From an uncultured Polaribacter sp. (lineage in GTDB: Bacteria > Bacteroidota > Bacteroidia > Flavobacteriales > Flavobacteriaceae), in assembly GCA_937936695.1 (NCBI GenBank), contig CALHCK010000032.1:1-10963 (forward strand): DNA of 10,963 nt. Reading direction: 5' to 3'. Positions 6,558 through 10,963 of the stretch are shown one piece after another. The notes under the pieces were generated by a model. That model had not been told where the DNA came from, did not search any database, and saw only the letters and a list, made by a program, of their open reading frames with translations. The position numbers and the translations under genes are program-made. How positions within the stretch are numbered: position 1 is the first letter of the stretch; every line of letters starts with the position of its first letter.

Positions 6558-7520
6558 TTATTTAATTAGCATACCTTTCTTTTTCCATCGTTTCTTTTCT
6601 CTTTTACTCATTTCATATTCAATAATAGTATTGTTATAATTCGCAATGTAACTATTGTTGCTTTTTAATTGGATAGATTGGTTTTCGTTAATATAAAAGA
6701 AAGGATTTAGATAGCTATTATAATGTTTTTTATTTTTTAAAGTCTGATTTTTGTCTTTACTAAAAAAATCATATTTTAAAACTTTTTTATCTAAATAAGA
6801 TATTAAAAGTCTTAGTTGGCTGTTTTCTTCAGTGTCATAACTTCCTGCAATGGCAATTGGTGCAGATGGATAAACAATATCTCCTTCTTTTACTCTAATG
6901 CTGTTTTGTTTTAGGACACTATAACGGGCAAAGGTTCCGTCATCATGTTCTATTTTTATATAGTTAGTCTTAGATTTATAACGATATTTTTTGTTTTCGT
7001 CAGCTTTTACACCATCAACCACTTTAGTTACAATTCCTTTTCTGATTGCAAAAACGGTATCATTTATATTTGCTAAAAATTGAAAAGCTTTCCAGTTTTT
7101 TGGTTCTGTATTACCAAATTTTTTACCAAGGTAACTTAAGTATTTAACTTTTATTTTTCTACCTTTTTTAAAAGGTAAAATGTATTTGAAATTTAAGTTC
7201 GGTTTTGCTTCTAAATTTCCAGGTATTTTTCTGTAGTTAAAAGAAAATCCAATGCTTTGTGTTGGATCAATAGGTCTTAACGTACAAATTTCTCCACCGT
7301 AACCTGTTACTGTTTTTTTTACAATACGTTCAGTAGTGTTTGTTAATCGATTAAATTTTAAAGCAATTAAATAACTACCATAAGTGTCAGAATTATAAGA
7401 AAAGGTTATAGAATTATCTTCATTTCTTTGGTAGATAATCTCTGAACTAGAATTTTGAGAATAACTTTTAAAAATAAAACAAAGTAATAATAAAGGTATG
7501 GTAGATTTAAAAGAAATCAT
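6558..7520 (-). CDS. Secreted M23/LytM-like protein lacking all zinc ligands
   Basis: A 320-residue exported protein with a signal peptide at 1-21 (MISFKSTIPLLLLCF, ending SYSQ). Residues 22-125 are beta-rich and of unknown role. Residues about 140-245 align by eye with the LytM (M23) fold: FQFLANINDTVFAIRKGIV (146-164) corresponds to the DFAANIGTPIIATANGTV stretch of the M23 lipoprotein encoded just upstream on the opposite strand, then NYIKIEHDDGTFARYSVL (186-203) and VKEGDIVYPSAPIAIAG (210-226). The catalytic positions are all changed: HxxxD becomes W143 and Q147, the YxH His becomes V202, and the HxH pair becomes Q235 and R237. It should therefore not be a zinc peptidase. Catalytically dead LytM proteins such as EnvC and NlpD activate amidases, so a regulatory or scaffolding role is possible. 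The C-terminus is strongly basic (KREKKRWKKKG, 306-316). It converges on the DUF3108-type gene with one base between stops, and is divergent from the M23 lipoprotein. Confidence 0.82.
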   Translation of the reverse strand: MISFKSTIPLLLLCFIFKSYSQNSSSEIIYQRNEDNSITFSYNSDTYGSYLIALKFNRLTNTTERIVKKTVTGYGGEICTLRPIDPTQSIGFSFNYRKIPGNLEAKPNLNFKYILPFKKGRKIKVKYLSYLGKKFGNTEPKNWKAFQFLANINDTVFAIRKGIVTKVVDGVKADENKKYRYKSKTNYIKIEHDDGTFARYSVLKQNSIRVKEGDIVYPSAPIAIAGSYDTEENSQLRLLISYLDKKVLKYDFFSKDKNQTLKNKKHYNSYLNPFFYINENQSIQLKSNNSYIANYNNTIIEYEMSKREKKRWKKKGMLIK

Positions 7521-7538
7521 TTTGAAAGCATTTTTTTG

Positions 7539-7546
7539 TAAAAGTA
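7539..7546 (-). promoter_or_regulatory. Possible -7 box of the degenerate LytM-like gene
   Basis: On the minus strand this reads TACTTTTA, one base from TAnnTTTG. It sits 18 bases upstream of the start codon, predicting a leader of about 12 bases. The 146-base spacer 7521-7666 would then hold promoters for both divergent M23-type genes. Confidence 0.35.
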
Positions 7547-7631
7547 AAAAAAAATGAGGTAAAACCAGTTTTAATAAAATTGATTTAGAAACTTCATTAA
7601 TAATGATTAGCTAAAAAATAATTATTATTTG

Positions 7632-7639
7632 TACTTTTG
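7632..7639 (+). promoter_or_regulatory. -7 box of the M23 lipoprotein-pgi operon
   Basis: TACTTTTG matches TAnnTTTG exactly. Transcription would start near 7645, leaving about 21 bases before the TTG start codon at 7667. The expected -33 position reads TTAG (7607-7610), at best a partial match. Confidence 0.45.
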
Positions 7640-7666
7640 AGAATATCGTTTTAAGATCCTCCATTT

Positions 7667-8929
7667 TTGAAAAAAATAATCACATTAGCTTTTTTGATCA
7701 TAGGTTTGTATTCATGTAAAAAAGAAACAAATAAATCTATATCAACAAAAAAAACAATTACTAAACCTGCACCTGTTTTTAAATTCGGGTATAATTTAGA
7801 CAACTTTAAAGTAATACAAGACACCATTAAAAGTGGCGAAAGTTTTGGTACAATATTAGACAGACATCATGTTTTTTATCCTAAGATAAATAAAATAGCA
7901 AGTTCTATAAAAGATATTTTTGATGTTAGAAGAGTAAGAGCAGGAAAACCATATACCATTTTAGCTTCTAAAGATACTTTACAAAAAGCACAAGTGTTTA
8001 TTTATAAACACAATAAAATTAGTGCAACTATTGTAGATTTTAAAGATTCTATAATTAGTGCAAAATTACATGAAAAACCTATTAAAAAGGTTTTAAAAAC
8101 AGCAAAAGGTCTTATCAATTCTAACTTATCTGTTACTATGGATAGTTTAAATTTATCTGCTAACCTTACCTATTCTATTGCAGATATTTATGCATGGACC
8201 TTAGATTTTTATAAATTGCAAAAAGGAGATACATTTAAATTTACCTATGAAGAAAAATTTATAGATGATACAATTTTTGCAGGTTATGGAGATGTAAAAA
8301 CAGCAGTTTTTAAGCACAAAGGAAAAGATTTATATGCTTTTAAATTTGTAGCAGACACAATTAAAAAGATACCAGAATATTACGATGAAAAAGGAAATAT
8401 GTTGCGTAGTCAATTTTTAAAATCTCCTATAAAATTTAAATATAGAATTTCTTCTAGGTATAATTTAAAAAGAAGAATTGCTTATTACGGAAATAAAATA
8501 AAACCACATAGAGGAACCGATTTTGCTGCAAATATTGGTACACCAATTATTGCAACTGCTAACGGAACCGTTTCTGCTTCTGCAAGAAGAGGGGGTAATG
8601 GTAACTACGTAAAAATAAAACATAATAGCACGTACTCTACACAATATTTACATATGAAAAGACGTAAAGTTAGAAAGGGAGATTATGTAAAGCAAGGAGA
8701 TGTTATTGGATGGGTAGGAATGACAGGTAGTACAGGAGGACCTCATGTATGTTATCGTTTTTGGAAAAACGGAAGAGAAGTAGATCCTTTTAAACAAAAA
8801 TTACCGTCGGCAGAACCTTTAAAAGAAAATATAAAACCAAGATATTTAAAGTTTATAGAACCGCTTAAATATCAGTTAGATAATGAGTTGCCTAGTGCAG
8901 AAAAACCACACGCTATAGAAAAAAACTAA
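7667..8929 (+). CDS. Lipoprotein M23 peptidoglycan endopeptidase (MepM/Csd3 architecture), TTG start
   Basis: A 420-residue envelope metallopeptidase expected to cut peptide cross-links in peptidoglycan. Residues 1-17 are a lipoprotein signal (MKKIITLAFLIIGLYSC) with the lipidated Cys at 17 followed by KKE. Then come an OapA/LysM-like segment (about 48-100, IKSGESFGTILDRHHV), a Csd3-type second domain (about 144-230, with LTYSIADIYAWTLDFYKLQKGD) and the M23 domain (about 260-375). This order matches E. coli MepM and H. pylori Csd3. Zinc/catalytic residues: H281 and D285 in HRGTDFA, H329 in QYLHM, and H360 in GPHVCYRFW. The final ligand position, His in the usual HxH, is Cys (C362). I believe this H-x-C form is common in Flavobacteriia; Cys can bind zinc, so activity is plausible. 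The start must be TTG at 7667: an in-frame TAA lies at 7652-7654 and no ATG precedes the signal peptide. The stop is 5 bases before pgi, so the two genes form an operon. Confidence 0.92.
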   Translation: MKKIITLAFLIIGLYSCKKETNKSISTKKTITKPAPVFKFGYNLDNFKVIQDTIKSGESFGTILDRHHVFYPKINKIASSIKDIFDVRRVRAGKPYTILASKDTLQKAQVFIYKHNKISATIVDFKDSIISAKLHEKPIKKVLKTAKGLINSNLSVTMDSLNLSANLTYSIADIYAWTLDFYKLQKGDTFKFTYEEKFIDDTIFAGYGDVKTAVFKHKGKDLYAFKFVADTIKKIPEYYDEKGNMLRSQFLKSPIKFKYRISSRYNLKRRIAYYGNKIKPHRGTDFAANIGTPIIATANGTVSASARRGGNGNYVKIKHNSTYSTQYLHMKRRKVRKGDYVKQGDVIGWVGMTGSTGGPHVCYRFWKNGREVDPFKQKLPSAEPLKENIKPRYLKFIEPLKYQLDNELPSAEKPHAIEKN

Positions 8930-8934
8930 AAAAG

Positions 8935-10503
8935 ATGACTTTAAAAAACATTAATCCTACAAAAACCAATGCTTGGGAAAAACTAGTAAATCATTTTAAT
9001 GATAACAAAAACATTAAAATTAAAGATTTATACAATGATGTTCATAGAAAAGAAAATTTTTCCTTAAAGTTAAACGACTTAGTTGTTGATATTTCTAAAA
9101 ATAGAATCACTCAAGAAACCATAGATTTATTGGTAGAATTGGCAAATGAGGTAGATTTAAAAGATGCTATTGAAAAACAGTTTTCTGGAGCTATTATTAA
9201 TGCTACAGAAGGTAGAGCTGTTTTACACACTGCGTTACGTAGCACATCTGAAGAGGCTGTTTTAGTTAATGGTAAAAATATAAAGCCTCAAATTCAAACA
9301 GCATTAAGAAAAGTAAAAAGCTTTTCTAACAAAATCATTTCTGGTAAATGGAAAGGTTTTACAGGGAAATCTATTACTGATGTTGTAAATATTGGTATTG
9401 GAGGTTCTGATTTAGGACCAGATATGGTGGTAGAATCTCTTAAATATTATAAAAATCATTTAACAACTCATTTTGTTTCTAATATAGACGGAGATCACGT
9501 TTCTGAAATAATTAAAAAATTAAATCCAGAAACTACATTATTTGTTATTGTGTCTAAAACGTTTACAACACAAGAAACAATTTCTAATGCCGAAACTATT
9601 AAAAATTGGTTTTTAAAGTCGGCTACTATTTTTGATATTCCTAAGCATTTTGTGGCAGTGTCTACAAATTTAGAAGCTGTAGATAATTTTGGAATCGATA
9701 AAAAGAATGTTTTTCCGATGTGGAATTGGGTAGGAGGTCGGTTTTCTCTTTGGTCTGCAGTAGGTTTATCTATTAGTTTGTCTGTAGGTTTTGATAATTA
9801 CAAAGAATTGTTAGCAGGTGCAGAAGAAATGGATTTGCATTTTAGAAATGAAGATTTTAATAATAATATTCCTGTAATTTTAGCGTTGTTAAGCGTTTGG
9901 TATAACAATTTTTACGGAGCAGAATCAGAAGCTGTTTTACCATATTCGCAATATTTATCTAAACTACCATCTTATTTACAACAAGCCATTATGGAAAGTA
10001 ATGGTAAGGGTGTAGATAGAAACGGAGATACAATAGATTACCAAACAGGTACTATTGTTTGGGGAAGTACAGGTACAAATATGCAACATGCTTTTATGCA
10101 ATTGGTGCACCAAGGTACTAAGTTAATACCAGCAGATTTTATTGGCTATCAAGAATCTTTGTATGGTTTAACAGAGCATCATAAAAAATTAATGGCAAAC
10201 TTTTACGGTCAAACAGAAGCTCTGGCTTTTGGAAAAACCAAAGAAGAAGTACATTTAGAGTTGAAATTTTCTGGAGAGCAAGATAAAATTAATACACTTT
10301 TACCTTTTAAAGTTTTTGAAGGTAACAGACCTAGTAATACTATTTTGTTTGATAAATTAACACCACGCTCTTTAGGTAAGTTAATAGCTATGTACGAGCA
10401 TAAAATTTTTACACAAGGAGTTATTTGGAACATTTTTAGTTACGACCAATTTGGTGTAGAGTTAGGAAAAGAACTTGCAAAGAAGTTGTTGAAAAATAAT
10501 TAG
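8935..10503 (+). CDS. pgi: Glucose-6-phosphate isomerase
   Basis: A 522-residue cytosolic enzyme that interconverts glucose 6-phosphate and fructose 6-phosphate in glycolysis and gluconeogenesis, and so feeds both energy metabolism and amino-sugar precursors of peptidoglycan. The two SIS-type sugar isomerase domains are complete. Visible motifs: VNIGIGGSDLGPDMV (151-165) at the phosphate-binding loop, signature GGRFSLWSAVG (267-277) with R269, and the C-terminal signature YDQFGVELGK (503-512). By comparison with rabbit PGI (R272, E357, H388, K518) the catalytic residues are R269, E354 in MESNGKG, H385 in TNMQHAF and K512. Length fits the long bacterial class (about 520-550). It begins 5 bases after the M23 lipoprotein stop and has no promoter of its own in that gap, so it is probably co-transcribed. 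An AbiH-gene remnant and a terminator follow. Confidence 0.97.
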   Translation: MTLKNINPTKTNAWEKLVNHFNDNKNIKIKDLYNDVHRKENFSLKLNDLVVDISKNRITQETIDLLVELANEVDLKDAIEKQFSGAIINATEGRAVLHTALRSTSEEAVLVNGKNIKPQIQTALRKVKSFSNKIISGKWKGFTGKSITDVVNIGIGGSDLGPDMVVESLKYYKNHLTTHFVSNIDGDHVSEIIKKLNPETTLFVIVSKTFTTQETISNAETIKNWFLKSATIFDIPKHFVAVSTNLEAVDNFGIDKKNVFPMWNWVGGRFSLWSAVGLSISLSVGFDNYKELLAGAEEMDLHFRNEDFNNNIPVILALLSVWYNNFYGAESEAVLPYSQYLSKLPSYLQQAIMESNGKGVDRNGDTIDYQTGTIVWGSTGTNMQHAFMQLVHQGTKLIPADFIGYQESLYGLTEHHKKLMANFYGQTEALAFGKTKEEVHLELKFSGEQDKINTLLPFKVFEGNRPSNTILFDKLTPRSLGKLIAMYEHKIFTQGVIWNIFSYDQFGVELGKELAKKLLKNN

Positions 10504-10545
10504 AAAACAATTTTTAGTTGGCGGTTATGTAACATTATAAAAACG

Positions 10546-10707
10546 ATGTCAAAAATTTTAATTACAGGAAATGGATTTGATTTAAGTTTTGTATTACCCA
10601 CTTCTTTCAATGATTTTATAAAAATAGCAACTTTTATAATTAAAAAAGATTCCGTAAATTTTAAATCTATTTATTCAAAAACCAGTAATTATCAATACTT
10701 AGAGTAA
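10546..10707 (+). pseudogene. Truncated remnant of an AbiH-family abortive-infection gene
   Basis: A 53-codon open frame (ATG 10546, TAA 10705) that starts MSKILITGNGFDLSFVLPTS and continues FNDFIKIATF. This matches the N-terminal signature of AbiH-family phage-defence proteins, in which a short hydrophobic strand is followed by GNGFDLxxGLPTxYxDF. Complete AbiH proteins are usually about 300 residues or more, so only the first part remains. The stop is followed by just 45 bases before a terminator hairpin, so the rest is deleted rather than hidden in another frame. A 19-codon open stretch in another frame (10695-10751, beginning ILRVKYKEFKLE) could be a leftover of the C-terminus, but that is speculative. 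It begins 42 bases after pgi. The short frame might still be translated, but I expect no AbiH activity. Confidence 0.75.
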
Positions 10708-10752
10708 AATATAAAGAGTTTAAATTAGAAATAAACAAAAATCATAAAGTTT

Positions 10753-10782
10753 AAAAACCACCTTTACTAGGTGGTTTTTTTA
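10753..10782 (+). terminator. Intrinsic terminator after pgi and the AbiH remnant
   Basis: AAAAACCACCT (10753-10763) pairs perfectly with AGGTGGTTTTT (10769-10779), an 11-bp stem with a TTACT loop, followed by more T residues. It contains the GC-richest short stem in the window. It probably ends the M23 lipoprotein-pgi transcript and predates the AbiH insertion, although it could have come with it. Confidence 0.85.
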
Positions 10783-10795
10783 TTTTTAAAATGAT

Positions 10796-10803
10796 TAACT
10801 TTA
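10796..10803 (+). promoter_or_regulatory. Possible -7 box of the last gene
   Basis: TAACTTTA differs from TAnnTTTG in the last base only. It lies between the terminator and the ATG at 10830 and would give a leader of about 20 bases. Confidence 0.3.
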
Positions 10804-10829
10804 CAACATAATTAAAAACAATAAATATC

Positions 10830-10963
10830 ATGAAAGATATCCACTCTTATTGGGCATATGTAGTATTAGCTATATTAGTTTTTACAGTTATAAATTCAAT
10901 AATAGGTCTTAGTAAAAAAAGAGAATTTACAGATAAAGATTTACGTCTTGGTTTGTTTACTTT
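10830..10963 (+). CDS. Membrane protein, N-terminal part only (cut by window end)
   Basis: The frame starts at ATG 10830 and is still open at the window edge, with 44 full codons visible. It begins MKDIHSYWAYVVLAILVFTV, giving one membrane helix at about residues 7-26, and then a polar loop KKREFTDKDLRLGLFT leading to what is probably a second helix. From memory, Bacteroidota carry a family of small multi-helix membrane proteins with this HSYWAY...DLRLGLFT opening, some of which carry a doubtful ribosomal-protein or cytochrome-like label in databases. I would not assign a function. It follows a strong terminator and has its own possible -7 box, so it starts a new transcript. Confidence 0.75.
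   Translation, partial: MKDIHSYWAYVVLAILVFTVINSIIGLSKKREFTDKDLRLGLFT

Noticed and set aside
10209..10433. Minus-strand open frame of 74 codons
   Set aside because: It overlaps the C-terminal half of pgi, where the plus-strand reading is certain.
1..10963. CRISPR arrays, tRNA or rRNA genes, insertion sequences
   Set aside because: I looked for regularly spaced repeats, cloverleaf-like sequence, transposase-like frames and terminal inverted repeats and saw none.

Overview
The window looks like a chromosomal housekeeping segment from a marine-type member of the Flavobacteriaceae (Bacteroidota). The evidence is strong AT richness, absence of Shine-Dalgarno sequences before the genes, repeated Bacteroidota-type -7 promoter boxes (TAnnTTTG), secretory signals ending in FSQ or YSQ, a lipoprotein with an SCKKE start, and protein variants typical of the group (Mrp without CxxC, M23 peptidase with PHVC). 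I cannot name the genus from sequence alone.

Layout: (1) 18-1864, minus strand: two unrecognised secreted proteins, a 384-residue coiled-coil protein whose C-terminus resembles a TonB C-terminal domain and a 150-residue small secreted protein. (2) 1865-2264: an AT-rich divergent spacer with an inverted repeat and the promoter of the next operon. (3) 2265-3692: an Fe-S operon encoding an Mrp/NBP35-type P-loop ATPase and a NifU C-terminal-domain protein, closed by a 21-bp perfect hairpin. (4) 3748-4712: an unrecognised 93-residue protein and a ferritin with complete iron ligands, closed by a second clear terminator. (5) 4808-6556: tryptophan 2,3-dioxygenase and a secreted DUF3108-type protein, each with its own -7 box. 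(6) 6558-7520, minus strand: a secreted M23/LytM-like protein that has lost all its zinc ligands. (7) 7667-10503: a lipoprotein M23 endopeptidase of MepM/Csd3 architecture with a TTG start, followed 5 bases later by glucose-6-phosphate isomerase. (8) 10504-10963: a 53-codon remnant of an AbiH-family phage-defence gene, a terminator, and the start of a membrane-protein gene that runs off the window.

Themes: region 3 is Fe-S cluster assembly or transfer and sits beside iron storage in region 4. Regions 6 and 7 place a degenerate and a probably active LytM-domain protein on either side of a shared 146-bp divergent promoter region, which suggests an enzyme plus a regulator or structural paralogue acting on peptidoglycan. 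The most notable items are the AbiH remnant, the degenerate M23 protein, the His-to-Cys change in the active M23 protein, and the recurring -7 boxes placed very close to start codons. I found no convincing undescribed multi-gene system; most of the window is ordinary core genome.
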